A stretch of 64,000 nucleotides of DNA from Phascolarctos cinereus (lineage: Eukaryota; Chordata; Mammalia; Diprotodontia; Phascolarctidae): assembly GCF_002099425.1 (NCBI RefSeq), contig NW_018344068.1, positions 1,842,001 to 1,906,000 on the forward strand. Direction: 5' to 3'. Below the pieces are notes generated by a model. That model had not been told where the DNA came from, ran no database searches, and was given only the letters and a program-made list of their open reading frames with translations. A program made the position numbers and the translations under genes. This document shows positions 22,480 through 35,490 of this stretch, in pieces. Every line of letters starts with the position of its first letter. Position 1 is the first letter of the stretch.

Positions 22480-23110
22480 ACAGGTCTGCCAAGATTGAAT
22501 GTCCCCATATAAAGCAGCAAAAAAGCATTGGAGGAGAAAATGACCCTGCAGAGGGCTTAATGGGAGATCAGACTAAACCAGATCGTCTTGGAAGTGTTTG
22601 TAGATGGACCCAGGAGGGCAACAAACAGATGTGAAATGGAACAGATATGCCAGCACTTTGACTCCACCACCTCACTACCAGATGATATGAGGAAGGCACA
22701 GCTGAACAAGTGACTTCAGGATTCAGAAATGAGATCAGGATACATCATGGACTTATTCACCTAAGGGTGCTTTGTGGCTTGAAACAGGGAGATTTATGGG
22801 AAAATATGTCTTAGATTCAGGAATATACACATATAAACATAAATATTCTTTGACCGGGGTCACTCTACTACTTTCTACTTGTGTGACCTGGGGGCAATGA
22901 CATCTTCTTTGTGGGCCTCAGGCCCGGCCTACGTCTATAAAATAAGAGGGATGGTTTGGATGGTGTCTAAGCTCTTCCCCAACCCCTAAACCTATGGAGT
23001 GACAACATCCCCTAATGAAATCAGAAAGAGCAGCTGGACTTGATCAAATCTGTACACAATGAGAGCAAACTGGATGTTGCACGATTTTATACATGGAAGC
23101 TGGATAATCA
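22480..23110 (+). mobile_element. RTE-type LINE fragment
   Basis: Degenerate translation shows ICQHFDSTTSLPDDMRKA (endonuclease-RT linker) and ERAAGLDQICTQ (the GPDQI block at the RT start). Confidence 0.5.
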
Positions 23111-23179
23111 GTGTAGCCCAGAACTACAGACTCTGGACTTGGACAGACCAGGTCCAATCTTGGTGACCACTCCAAAACA

Positions 23180-24728
23180 CTCTTTTGCTTTATTTGCCCC
23201 TGCCCAGAGTTTACCCTGAGCAAACCTCCAAATATAGTTCAAATATAGGTTGTATTTAGGTCTACATAGATGTGAGTGAAAGGGTCCCCAGATCCTCTAC
23301 AAGCATTTAATGTAACAATGCATATTGGGTATAAGAGAGCCTTTATTCTACTCCACAGAAAATGTGGAATATTCAAAGAACTCACAGGAGCCCATGAACA
23401 ATGCAGATAATACCTAAAGGACTCACAGTAGCCCCCAAACAATTAACGTAATTCGATTCCCTTTCATGAAAGTCCCACTTTTCCTCAAGACCCTACCATC
23501 ATCCAGACTCATAATGCTATGATGGAATTTAGGAAACAAACTTGAGGTTGCTTGTAGAACAGCTCTCTGGCATGCTGGTGAGTCCTTCTTCCACCCCAGA
23601 GACCAGCATAGGCATCCAGCCTAAGGGCTTGTACTCCCCTTGGAAGGAAAATACACTTGGAGTTGCTAAAAAAGCAATCCCCTTCACATCAGACCAGAAA
23701 TGTCCAAATGGCTCATGGTAATAGCAGAGAGCAAAGTCCAGGTTTTTTAATCCTTCATATTGTGGCTTGCTGATATTCCAGCTTTAGAGATCACATATAT
23801 ATATTCTTCTTTTCCTTCAAGAAGCTGGTTCGGCCAAGGACCTCCCCTTCTCTCTCTAGTAGACTGGATCCTGGAATTGCTATGCCCAAAAAATCCCCCT
23901 CTGTTCTCTCCAGGAATTGGGGTTAAGTAATTACCACTGCTTGGCTACATGGTTCTCCTCTTCACAGCTACCATCTCTCAGGCTGGAAGATTACATAACT
24001 ATCTCTGCAGGACTGGTGCTAGGAAACTGGGTTCCAACGATTTCCTCTTGGGCCAGATGGATGAGAGCACAGACATTTCCCATGTTCCTTTGATCCAAGG
24101 CAGCCATTAGCAGCTCTCAGGTAAGTGGAATAATTACTCTGGGGTCTGAGTCTGCTCTTCACTGTATCTCTTTATTCAATATCTCACAAATAAGGGTGAA
24201 ATAAGCCAAATGACCTGCTCTTTGTGGCACCTCTTCTGAGGTTACTCCCCCAAATTTACACCCATTTTCATGTGTTGACTCTCCAGATGGTGGCTAGCAA
24301 CTTAAGCTTTAAGAGGTACCCAATGATTCTGCATGCCTAAAACTATAGTTCATGATCCTCCACTGGTACACTTTCCTTTAATAGTCAGCCAGTAGACATA
24401 ATTATCTCAAAGCAAAGGCATCTATGAACATAGCATAAGAACACAAATTATAAGACATTCTCCCCATAAAACTGGGATACATTGTCCCATAGATGCACAC
24501 AGTGCCTGTGAGAAGAGTGGGCAAAAACTTAGAGTACATTAGTAACAAGGCATACATGTGGGGAAAATGCATAGCCAAGGCAACTCCTGCTTCTGGTACT
24601 GCAGGAAACCAATGTCCTTTCTCCTTTCATGGAGCCCTCACCTGCTCCTCCCTTAAGTATAGCATCTTTGTTGAGTGGGTTGCTGGACTCTTTAGGTCTG
24701 CTCCTCTCCACAGTTTTGAATCTCATCT
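23180..24728. other. Unclassified AT-balanced sequence, possibly an old interspersed element
   Basis: About 1.5 kb lacking SINE or LINE signatures I recognise and without a supported gene. An old retroelement is possible, but I see no ends that would define one. Confidence 0.3.
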
Positions 24729-24875
24729 GCCAGAAGTGAGTTCTCTCTTGAATCCCTAGTGAGCTCTTTTCCATGCTGCCAAAGATGAGTTCTCTCTTGA
24801 ATTCCTAGTCAGCTCTCTTCCATGCTGCCAGAGATGAGTTCTCTCTTAAATCCCTAGTGAGCTTGCCAGAGGTCT
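24729..24875 (+). repeat. 49 bp tandem repeat, about three copies
   Basis: Units starting at gagttctctcttgaat recur at 49 bp spacing (24738, 24787, 24836), with ttccatgctgccagagat between; the last unit is partial. Confidence 0.9.
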
Positions 24876-25559
24876 CATTCTTCAAAGCTGCTTCCTACCT
24901 TGAATGCTGCCTCTCTGAGGCTGTGTCTCGAGAGCGTGCACCTCTGTTCCCTGCCTCTAAATGCCTGACTCTCCAAACTGCTCGCTGTTGGATGTTGTAA
25001 GTAGATCTAATGCTAGATATCATGGTCAACAGAGATGGTGGTCTGGGGGAGAGAAAAATCTCCTCCCCTTCCTGCTACCCTCTGGGAAAGGTGCAGAAGT
25101 CACACTCCATAAAGCTGTTTCTAATCTCAAACTGTTCACCTCTCTCCAGGGCTTGGCTTGCTTAGCTTTTTTCAATGCCTCTAGGGACAGCTCCATCTGA
25201 TCTTGAACTTCTTAAAAGGGATGACAAGACTTAGTTATGTCTTTGTGCTTCTTTAGTATATTAATACCAGCTACCTGCCCCTTATTTTCTGTAATTACAT
25301 CAGTTAGCTGGAAGGGAAAGACCAAATCCATCCCCTTTTTTATAGGCCCAGCACAAAGGCATGGTTCTTCCCACAACACTATAAACTAATTGATTTCTAA
25401 CAGAGATGAGTACAGACTGGGAAAATGGGCCTGTCCACTTCCTTCAGTCTCAAATAAAGGCTCAATTCTCCATAAGGTCAGAACTTCCCTAATCAACCCA
25501 GTACTTAATCATTATACCTTACAAGCCTCCGTGTTTTCATCCAGCCAGTAACACTGACT
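24876..25559. other. Unclassified continuation, nothing recognised
   Basis: No supported gene; same character as 23.2-24.7 kb. Confidence 0.35.
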
Positions 25560-25945
25560 GACCTCATGAATAAGACTCTTCATCTCTCAGCTCTAGGCAT
25601 TTTCTCTGCTTGTCCCCCATACCTGGAAAGTTCTTCCTCCTCATCTCTGCCTCCTAGCTTCTCTGGTGTCTTTCAAGTTCCAATTAATATCCCACCTTCT
25701 ACAATCTTTCAACAAGCTTTCTACAAGCTTTTCTACAAACTTTCCTGATCCTTCTTAATTCTAGCATCCTCCCTCTGTTAATTATTTGCTGTTCACTCTG
25801 TACATCGCTTGTTTGTGCACATTCGTTTGCCCCTGGTCTGCCCTGTTAGATTGGGAGCACCTGAAGAGCAGGGGCTGTATTTTGCTTTTTCTTTTTTAAT
25901 TCCCAGAATTTACCACAGTGTCTGACACATAGTTGGGGCTTTTTA
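25560..25945 (+). mobile_element. L2 LINE 3' end
   Basis: tctcagctctaggcattttc, cccaccttctacaatctt, tctgttaattatttgctgtt and gattgggagcacctgaagag, in L2 order and orientation. Confidence 0.88.
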
Positions 25946-26200
25946 TTGTTCAGTCATTTCAGTCGTGTCCAACTCTTTGTGACCCCATTTGGGGTTTTCT
26001 TGGCAAAACTACTGGAGTGGTTCGCCATTTCCTTCTCTAGCTCATTTTATAGATGAGGAAATGGAGGCAAACAGGATGAAGTGACTTACCCAGGATCACA
26101 CAGCCATCAAGTGTCTGAGGCCAGATTTGAATTCAGGGAGATGAGTCTTCCTGACTTCAGGCCTGGCACTCTATCCACTGCATCACCTGGCTGTCCCAAG
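25946..26200 (-). mobile_element. RTE/BovB-tailed SINE
   Basis: ttgttcagtcatttcagtcg, gtgaccccatttggggtttt, gatgaggaaatggaggcaaa and the end gcatcacctggctgtccc. Confidence 0.9.
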
Positions 26201-26445
26201 TTGCGGATAAATAACTGTTTAATGGCTGACCAGTGATAGCAGTTGACATTTACTGCCTATCAGGTACTTTACATACGTTGATTAGTGTGTGTTTCCAGGT
26301 TAAGATGCGGTTATTGAGGGGGAGCATGTGTTTATCAGTTAATGGCTGAGAACTCAGGGATTGGAGAACTCCCTAGCTCTTGGCCAAGCTCCTCTGAATC
26401 TCAGAAAAGCAGATCTAACCTAGTCTTCCACTCTTCGGACCTAAT

Positions 26446-26828
<383 letters not shown>

Positions 26829-27184
26829 CCACCAGCTGTCCTTCCTAGATGCTTGAGTTTCTCTTTGTCCCCTAGTACAGGGCTGGCCCAAGGGTCTGTG
26901 TGCACAAACACAGGGGCCTCCACAAAAGAGAGGAGGTGATCAGTTGACCACCTCCCCCACATCAGGCTCCTCCAATGACTGTCTAGGAGATATACTGCCA
27001 GGAGATATATATACAGCCAGGGTCCCCGGTACACAGAAAGTACCACCAGGATCAGAACCTGGAGGAAGATCCTTTACAAAATGGGGCATTTTGTAGGCAA
27101 TCTATGTAGACCCTGTGTGCACATGTGTACACAAGTAATCACCACTAGTCCTCATTTGTGTGTGCACAATTACCCATAAGTTCA

Positions 27185-27500
27185 TGAAGGCAGGTATCAT
27201 CATACCCATTTTACAGATGAGGAAAAAGGAGCTCAAACAGAACAGAGTTGTTCAACATCACACTGGCCAGTGAGTGAATGGTGATGGTGGAAATTTTGTC
27301 TAGGTCTCCTGACTCCCAAGCCCTTTCTAGAGCTGGAAGGAGCCCTTTGGAAGTCATCCATTCTAAACTCCTCATTTTACAGATGAACAAAATAAGAACT
27401 GAGAGAATGAGTGACTTGCTCAATAGATAAGTGTCCAACGCAGGATTTGAACCCAAGTCCCCTGACTCCAGATCTCATACTCTCCTATTGCACTGTCATA
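27185..27500 (-). mobile_element. Two adjoining MIR/MIR3-type SINEs
   Basis: First to about 27325 (cccattttacagatgaggaa), second from there (gctggaaggagccctttgga, cctcattttacagatgaaca, caggatttgaacccaagtcc). Confidence 0.75.
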
Positions 27501-28564
27501 TAATGAGAGGAGGGCACGTTACTGTTTCTATTCACACAAGCAAATCTCCATTCTTAATCCTCCAAGTTAGAGTATAACGAGGACTTCTACTTATAGCCAA
27601 AAAATAGTAGCGAGAGGTGGTAGTTGTACAGAGTACAGTCTGAACTTGAATATTATTTCCCCAGGAAAGTAGGCAACATGTTCTCCAAAGAGTCCCGCTC
27701 ATGGCTCCATGGAGGCAACGGGAAGGCCTGGGCCTGGGATCCCGGGGATGACGATCCAGGGTATTGGTGAGATGGCGCAGACCGTCAGGGGACAATGAGA
27801 TATGCAGACTAGATTTCTCTGGAAGCAACTCCCCAACCCAGATACTGGCACCCTCGGGAAGAGTCCTGGTTGCTCTGCCCTGGTTTTGGCTCTGCACTGG
27901 GTTGTGAGATGGGAACACTGGTATAGTAATGCAAACCTAAAAGTGTGTAAGCCCCAAACTATTTCTCTTTGGCTTTGAGATGACGCTGAATGATTTTCTG
28001 GTGGCAGATTTTCCCTCAGTGTGTTGTTTAGGGCTGAAACTAGTCAGTGAGCCCACACTGAGTTGGAGGTGAGGGAGGTGGCCAGAGGAAAAAGACTTTG
28101 CTACAGATGAAAAGGCCTGAGTGGCAAATTAAAAACAGAGTTTACGTGTGTTTGCCTCTGGCTGTGAAGCAGAGGGGCCGTGTGCTTACCCACACATACA
28201 GTACAGGCCCGTCATTGTCTTTCCACTATCTGTGATTTAAGTGTGTACCTAGCACTGGTCTGTGTACCTTTCCATGTGAGTATAGGTTGCATCTCTGATA
28301 TATGTTCTCTGAGCTCTTCCCCAGAAGCGTAGAGAGAAATGCTGTGTCCAGGCCCTGAGGGAGACTCCCAGGCGAAGCAAACTGGGACCGTGGCCTGGCT
28401 AGGGATACTGATATGATGTGACAGGTCTCCCCCCAACACTATGCTCCACCCCCACCCTCTTCCACCATCCCTTTCTGGCCCTTCTTGAAGTCTCCTTAGC
28501 ATCTTTACTTCTCTCCCCCAGCTCCCTGGCGTCCCTCCCTCTACAGTCTCTGTTTTCCTGACCT
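27501..28564. other. Unique intergenic sequence
   Basis: No gene or named repeat is supported; a short minus-strand open stretch at 27532-27918 has no recognisable product. Confidence 0.4.
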
Positions 28565-28690
28565 CTAATAAATTGTTGTATGACCTAAAGCAAGTCACTT
28601 TCTCTTTCCAGGCCTCAGTTTCCCATCTGGGAAATGAAAAGGTTGTACTAGGTGATGTCTAGGTCCCCTCCAAATCTAACATCCTATGAG
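28565..28690 (+). mobile_element. MIR-type SINE
   Basis: aagcaagtcactttctcttt and ggcctcagtttcccatctgg. Confidence 0.7.
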
Positions 28691-28789
28691 TCTGACACCA
28701 TTAATCCCTTCCCACTTCCCCATGGCTCTCACATCCTGGGCATTAATGGAAGCAACATTGAAAAGCTGGGAACAGAGTGGGTGGAAAGG

Positions 28790-28818
28790 GTTAATTGCTG
28801 AGATGAGCAGCAATTAAC
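28790..28818. promoter_or_regulatory. Perfect 11 bp palindrome with paired TAATTG cores
   Basis: GTTAATTGCTG (28790-28800) and its exact reverse complement CAGCAATTAAC (28808-28818) flank a 7-base spacer. GTTAAT is the HNF1 half-site and TAATTG suits several homeodomain classes. It lies in unique sequence between repeats. A TAATTA-type site (ctaattaag) follows at about 28880. Confidence 0.3.
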
Positions 28819-29159
28819 TTCCTCATATCCTGGGAGGAGGGTGCAGAGGTGATGAGAGAAGGGGGTGTTGGTAGGGGATCTAATTAAGGAACTTAGAATC
28901 TAAGAAGTTCCAATAATAAATAATCAGCCACTAAGCCCACTTCTGCCCATAACTCCCCCTAACACCACTCAGATATGCATTCATGTATTCATTCAACTAA
29001 ATACTTATTAAGCACCTGTTATGTCAGGGTCACTCTGACAGTCTCTAAATACCAGCTCCCCTGCTGAGACGTGCCATAGTCCAAGGTGTAGAGAGTAGGA
29101 GGGAGGTGAGGAAGATAACACATTTCCCTTGGGTCCACAGCCTGGTTTTCATTGAATAA

Positions 29160-29440
29160 TGGAATGTCAAAAATGGAAGAGACCTTAGAACAAAGAATGT
29201 TAGAACAAGATGTCAGGACTGGAAGACACCATTAAAAAAATAGAAACTAGAATGTTAAAGCTGGAAGAGACATTAGAGACCATTAAATCCAACCCTCTCC
29301 ACCCCCCTCATTTTACAGATAAAGAAACGGAGGCCAAGAGAAGGAAAATGACTTGCCCAAAATCTCAAAAAAAATTAGTGGACAAGCCAGGACTAGAATT
29401 CAGGTCTCCTGACTCCCAGTTCCATCCAGGAAAAATGCTG
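29160..29440 (-). mobile_element. MIR3-type SINE
   Basis: gaatgttaaagctggaagag, cctcattttacagataaaga and aattcaggtctcctgactcc. It includes a partial internal duplication of the gaatgttagaac segment. Confidence 0.7.
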
Positions 29441-29659
29441 TCCTTCATGAACAAAGATAACACTCCTGATGTCAATGGGATATGGGTTCTGAATTATATT
29501 TTCCCAGCAGTGGGGATGGACTTCACTGAATCATCCACACTCTCCTGTCCAGTCTTCCTTAAGACGGACAGTTGTGCATGCTTGTGGGATGACAGATGTA
29601 ATCAGGTTTAGGGTTAGTGGTTGGGACACAGTCCAGGTCCCCCATAGGGATCAAATCTC

Positions 29660-30060
29660 AGCCCTATGCTGGACTTTTAAGCTGAGTCTTGAAAGAAGAT
29701 AAGGACTTCAACAGACAGGCATAAAGAGAGAGGATGCTTCCGACACAGGGGATGGCCTCCAACACGCACAGGGGAAGATGAGGGCAGGACAAGATCAGAG
29801 AACAAATTAGAGTTTCATTTGGCTAGAACACGGAGTTCATGAAGAACAGGAATGTGAATTAAGGCTGGAAAGGTGGATAGCATCCAAATCATGGAAGGTT
29901 TTCGATGCCAGACCAAGGAATTTGGACTCTGTGCTATGGGCCACAGGGAGCAAAGGAATATTTTTGAGCAGGGGAGTGGAAAGAGAAGAATATTACAAGA
30001 GTCCAGTCAAGGGGCTACAGATAGAGCTCTTGAAGCAGAGGTGGGAAGACAGGAATGAAG
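29660..30060 (-). mobile_element. L2 LINE fragment
   Basis: tttaagctgagtcttgaaag and gaaggttttcgatgccagac are worn L2 blocks. Confidence 0.5.
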
Positions 30061-30289
30061 GCTAGAGACAGAACAGAGGAAGAATCCCAGGAGCAAGAAT
30101 TGCAAGAAATCTAGCAGATTATTTAGTTCGATTTTCTCATTTTATAGATGAAGGCTCAAGGAAGCAACATATAAATGGATGAATATAACAAATATTCTTC
30201 CTCCTTGGGAGATTTTTACAGAGCAGGGAGTAAAGGGGGGCTAAAGATAGGCATTCCTGATGTCATGATTTTGATGACTACGAGCTGTC

Positions 30290-30440
30290 CCAGCAGGATG
30301 TAGTGAAAAAACTTCTGTACTGGAAGGAAGAAGACTTGTGCTCTAATCTTAGTCCCTACTTCCCTTCTCTGAATCTCAGTTTCCCCATCTGTAAAATTAG
30401 TTCACTCAGATGATGTCTTCCATTCCTTGACATTCTATGA
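30290..30440 (+). mobile_element. MIR-type SINE
   Basis: tctgaatctcagtttcccca and tctgtaaaattagttcact. Confidence 0.65.
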
Positions 30441-31084
30441 GCTTATGGACATGAATCCAGAAGCCACAATCACCCTTGGCCATCTCTCTTTCCCCTGGCA
30501 CAGAGGCAACAGGAGTTAGCATCCCTGGGGTTCCTTCTCTCTTCTTCTGTGCCACCTTAATGCCTGTATGATGGTGTTGGTAAGCTACCTTCTTTATCTT
30601 ATTTGCAAGCTTTAACCAGGAGTGGAATATTACCAACCAAACATATGCACCCCAATATATAGAACCCTCCCATGCAATGGGATTATGTCACCTGGAAAAG
30701 GAGGGAGCCAGGGATAGAGGTGCCAGTTCTAGCCACAGAGAGGGTCTTCTGACTGGGCATTTACTGGGCAAAGGGAGTACTTACCAGCAGGTGCCATCCC
30801 TAACGCTGAGGATAGTCAGGGAGCTGCAATTATTTCTGCTAGCCATATCCTCTATGGCAGAGGAATCTCACACTGGGGTAAGTCTTCACCACCTGGGCTG
30901 GGTTTACCCACTACCACAACCACCAGCAGTAGCAGCAGCAGCAGGCTGAGGTTGGCAAAGTGAGGAGAAATGGAACATGCCCCAGGGCACAGATGTCTGC
31001 CAGCTGTGTGACCTCCAGATTTGCCAGGGGCTAAGAGAGAGAGAGAAAGAGAAGTGTGCAGACGCATGTAAGAGAGAAAAGAAA
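30441..31084. other. Intergenic, nothing recognised
   Basis: Short open frames on both strands only; a small (CAG)n run at about 30925-30945. Confidence 0.4.
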
Positions 31085-31480
31085 TCTGTGGTCCCTGTAT
31101 GTATATCTGTGTGTGTGTGTGTGTGTTGCTTCATGTGAACCTACTTTATGTGGCTGTTACTTAGTACATGGGTCTTTGCTACATGTATATGTGATAGAGA
31201 CTGTGGGGGCCTCTGTGTGAATTTTTTTCTAATATAACTTTGTGTATATCTGTGTACATGATATTCTGTGTCTTTATGGGAGACTATATATATGAATGTT
31301 TCTTTATTGATTATGTATCTTTGTCAATATGTGTGGCTTTCCCTATGTGTGATTTTTATTAATGCATGTAAGTGACTGTATGAATTTGTGTGTGATAACT
31401 TGGCATATCTGCAAACATAAAACAGTGTATACATATGGTGTATTTGAGTCTTGAGTCTGACAGCAGGAGTGTTTATCTGT
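31085..31480 (+). repeat. TG-rich degenerate simple repeat
   Basis: A (TG)n core at about 31110-31126, then words such as tgtgtatatctgtg and tatgtgtgg, over about 400 bp. Confidence 0.65.
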
Positions 31481-31865
31481 ATGTATGTGGGCAGAGGCAA
31501 AGGAGCCATAAGGGAACTGACTATCTGAGTGCAGCCAGAGCCATAACAAGAACAGTGTGAAGACTTAGACTTTTTCTTAGGGCACTGACATTTGGAGGAT
31601 ACTCTTTTTGGGAATGGCATTTCCCAAAAACAATCTGAGCTTACCTGGAGGTCCTCTGCTCACCCAGGTAGCAATAGTGTGTGACCAGTCCTTAGTTGCC
31701 ATGGTTTCTCTCCATCACCTGCAATGGGAGCAAGGGCTGAACCACCTCCTTTTCCAGCATGATGGTACCTAAGGTCAGACTGTTCTGTTTTGCCCCATTG
31801 CCCCATGTGTAACCTCCCCCCAAACGTTTTTGCCCAACATGAAAAAATTCCTCTGAATGGGAACA

Positions 31866-31866
<1 letters not shown>

Positions 31867-31898
<32 letters not shown>

Positions 31899-31927
31899 CA
31901 GAGAGAGAGAGAGACAGAGAGAGAAGA
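31867..31927. repeat. (TG)n(AG)n microsatellite
   Basis: About 9 TG units followed by GA units with interspersed ACA. Confidence 0.95.
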
Positions 31928-32049
31928 AACTACTGTATAATTAGGTGAGGGATAAGGTAAGTATGTTTAAGTCAAATCAATAAATATGTACTTGGAAAAG
32001 CATCAGATAAAAAATGAAAATAGGCAATAAATTAATATAAAAAGGTTTT

Positions 32050-32275
32050 CTCCTCCTCTCTGTTCTGTACCAGACCCAATGTGTTCGGAACCTCAATAAG
32101 GAATGGGCTGCCTCAGAAGGTAGAAAGCTCCCCATCATTGGAGGTCTTCCAAGAGGAGCCAGATGGTGCTTGTTGGGGATATTGTAGAGGAGATTCCTGT
32201 TTAAGTCCAGATTGGACTAGGTGACCTTTGAGGTCCCTTCAGACTCTAAGGTTCTGTGATTCCAGCAACTGTGCC
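32050..32275 (+). mobile_element. L3/CR1 LINE 3' end
   Basis: ggaatgggctgcctcagaag, tccccatcattggaggtctt, gggatattgtagaggagatt and tgacctttgaggtcccttca, ending gttctgtgattcc. Confidence 0.8.
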
Positions 32276-33965
32276 TATACCTCTTCTTCTGAATACTATG
32301 TAAAAAGCCTACCTAAACAATTAGAGAGATAGTAATGTTCATGGATAGGCCATGCCAATATAATAAAGATGACAATACTACCTAAACTAATTTACTTATT
32401 CAGTGCCATACCAATCAGACTCTCAAAGAATAACTTTATAGATGTAGAAAAAATAATAACAAAATTCATCTGAAGAAACAAAAAGTCAAGGATCTCAAAG
32501 AAAATAATGAAGAAAAGTGGGAAGGAAAAGGGTCTAGCACTTCCAAATCTCTGGTATTAGTTAAAAAAAATAGAAAGGTTGTTCAGTAGAACATATAGGT
32601 TCAAAACATAGACAAATAAACACATGTAGTAGCAGTATCTGATAAAACCCAAGACCCCAGCTGCTAGAGAAAGGGTTTCACTATTCATAGAAACTGCTAG
32701 GACAGTGGAAAGCAACCTGACAGAAACTAAGGTTGGACCATTATCTCACACCATATTCCAAGATAAGCTCCAAGTGGATATATGACTTAGGTATGAAAGG
32801 TCATACAGGAGGAAGGGAAGTAATGTTCTTCACAACAATGCATAGGGGAATAATAGTTCACTACCAAATATCATCCTAAACAGGGATAGATAGGCAGATA
32901 AAATGAGCAGTTTTGATTACTTAAAATTGAATAAGTTCTGCAAAAACAAAATTAATGAAGTTAAAATTAGGAAAAAATGATTAAATGGAAAAAGCTTTGC
33001 TATAAATTTCTCTGATAAAGGTCTGCTATCCAAAGTATATGAGAAACTGATTTTAATTTATAAAAAAAAGATCCATTCTCCAAGAGATAAAATGGTTAAA
33101 GCACATAAATAGGCCATCATCAAAAAAAAATTCAAGTTATCAATAGCCAAAAATTCTTAAAATCACTATAATAAAAGAAATACAAATAAGAACAGCTCTG
33201 AGTTTCCACGTCATGCCCAACAGATTAGCAAAGATAACAAAAAAGGAAAATGACAATTGTTGGAGGAGCTGTGGAGGACAGGCACATTACTGAATTACTG
33301 AAGGAGCTACAAATTGACCCAGCTGTGATGAGCGATAGTTTGGAACTATGCCCTAAAAGTCACTACGATGCCACTATTAGGCATATACCCCAAAGGAATC
33401 AAAGAAAAAGAGAAGGACCCATATATATGAAAATATTTAAGGTTTTTTGTGGTAGCAAAGAACTAGAAACACATGGGGGGAGGTGTCCACTAATTGAGGA
33501 ATGACTAAACAAATTATGGCAATTTAATGTAATGGAATATTACTACACTGTTAAGAAATGGTGAAAGGGGTGGATTCAGATAAACCTGGGAAAACTCACA
33601 CGAATTGTTTCAAAGTGAAATGACGAGTATCAAAAAACAATTTATACAATAACCACAATACTGTAAAGAAAAACAATCTCTAAAGAATTCCAATTGATTC
33701 AATCACCAACCACTACTCCAAAAGACCAAAGATGAAGGATTCTACCCCACTACCTGACAAAGAGATGGGGGACTCAGGCGGAAGATTGAAATGTACATTT
33801 TTGGACTTGGCCAATGTCTGAATTTGCTTTGCTTGACTACACATATTTATTGCAAGGGAGGGTTGTTTGTTTGTTTGTTTTTAATTTGGCAGCAATTTGA
33901 AAGGGAGAGGGGGATTAGCAATAAAGATGCCCCTCCAAGAAAGAGAATAAAAGAAAGAAAAGAGG
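32276..33965 (+). mobile_element. L1 LINE 3' part, about 1.7 kb
   Basis: ORF2 C-terminal coding region (ttacttattcagtgccatac, aaaattcatctgaagaaac, ctgataaaggtctgctatcc, cattactgaattactg in the pseudo-frame) into the 3' UTR (acatttttggacttggccaa). Many stops and indels; inactive. Confidence 0.85.
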
Positions 33966-34250
33966 GTCATTGAAGCATTTTTTAAAATACACAGAAGAGA
34001 CCCAGAAGGACATTCAGAAGGAAACAAAGACAAGCAGGATATTTCTGAATTTAACATATTGCATTTATATATACATATACAAATATATAAAATATTTTTA
34101 ATGCAAACTGTACTTTGCATTGTACTCATTTTCAGTCCTCTATTTTTGTCCTTTATATATGGAAATATTTGTATTTGATGATTTTGACAAGTACAAGAAT
34201 AACAAAAAAATAAAAATTTTTAATTTAAAAATTGCCCACCTATACTTTTG
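33966..34250. other. AT-rich sequence after L1
   Basis: Possible further 3' LINE sequence, not classified. Confidence 0.3.
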
Positions 34251-34725
34251 AATCTGGCAGCTCAAGTGTCCTTTACATTGGGTAAGAGAGTCTGCCTCCC
34301 TCCCCCCAACCCCCACTTCCTTGACCAGAACAGAGCTGGGACGCAGATGGTCCAGAGGATGCCCTGCATCAAGAGAGGGAAATAAATCCAGGATCCAGAA
34401 AGGACAGAGGAATGGTGAGGAGAAGCAGGAGGGACTCAGAGCAGAGTGGGGGAGGGCTAGAGGTGACGGGAAGCATCAGGTTCATCATTGGCTGCACCTA
34501 CTCTGAGTCCTCAGGGGTCTCAGTGCCCACCTGCCCCACCACCTGGGAGTAGGAGTGTTCTCCAGGCCTGGAGACAGCCATGATCAACTCATTCCAGCCC
34601 TGCAAGACCTGGCCAAGACCACCTAAGAAGCAGAGAGAGGAGTGGAGGGGGTAGTGGGAGAGCAAATCAGGGGCTCATACATTTGAACATTTTAAAGGGC
34701 AACTTCAAAGAATTTAAGGGTGAGT
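34251..34725. other. Unique GC-richer stretch with a weak minus-strand exon-like segment
   Basis: Non-repetitive. On the minus strand a pyrimidine-rich acceptor-like sequence (ctcctctctctgcttcttag) precedes an open stretch from 34627 down to 34504. No homologue is recognised and the segment is short enough to be chance. Confidence 0.25.
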
Positions 34726-34726
34726 T

Positions 34727-34975
34727 TAGGAGAGCTAGGTGGTACAGTGGATAGAGTGCTAGGCTTAGAGTCAAGAAGACCTGAGTTCATAATCCGGCCC
34801 TTGACACTTAATACCCTGGACAGGTCATTTAACCTGTCTGCCTCATTTTCCTCATCTGTAAAATGACAAAGCACCTACCTCTCAGGGTCATTGTGAGCAT
34901 CAAATGAAATAATATTTGTAAAATGCTTGTGTCTGGTCCATAATAGGTACTTTATAAATATTATTATGTTATTCA
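34727..34975 (+). mobile_element. THER1-type CORE-SINE
   Basis: agctaggtggtacagtggat, ttcctcatctgtaaaatgac and the tail taataggtactttataaata. Confidence 0.85.
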
Positions 34976-35329
34976 CAGTGAGTAGCTAAGGGCAATAGAG
35001 GGGATTTTAGGGCCTTTCTCTTGTCTTGGCCTCAGTCTCCTCGTTTACAAATGATAGGACTGGACTTCTAAGCTCCCTTGCAGCTCTGACACGGTGATCC
35101 TATGATGATCCGATCCTGACTGCATCCCTTTGTTTGCTTTCTGAGTATTGTAAGAAGCCCAGTTCCTCCCACTATTCTGCCCTGGACCTTTCTCTTTCAG
35201 GTCAGACCCTGCCCCCCTCCCCGAACACACAAGTGTGCGCACACACATTTGGTCTATGGTCACAAACTGTGTCTTGCCCATTAATTGCCCATTGCTGACC
35301 CACAGGCACTGGTTCTCTGTCCCAGAGCT

Positions 35330-35490
35330 GGCAATGGAGTCAAAGGACCTTGCTTTAAATTCTGCCCCTGACACCAACTCCCCATGTGACCTCGTGCCAG
35401 TCACTTAACCTAACCTGGTATCAAATCTCTCATCTGTAAAATGAGGGGGTTGGGCTAGGTGGGCTTGCTCTAGGTCCATGATTCCAATCT
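35330..35490 (+). mobile_element. MIR-type SINE
   Basis: cttaacctaacctggtatca and ctcatctgtaaaatgagggg. Confidence 0.65.

Noticed and set aside
24729-24875. CRISPR-like array
   Set aside because: Direct tandem units without spacers in a mammalian genome; a plain tandem repeat.
23180-25559. Old LTR retroelement
   Set aside because: No matching terminal repeats, primer-binding site or coding remains could be identified, so it is left unclassified.
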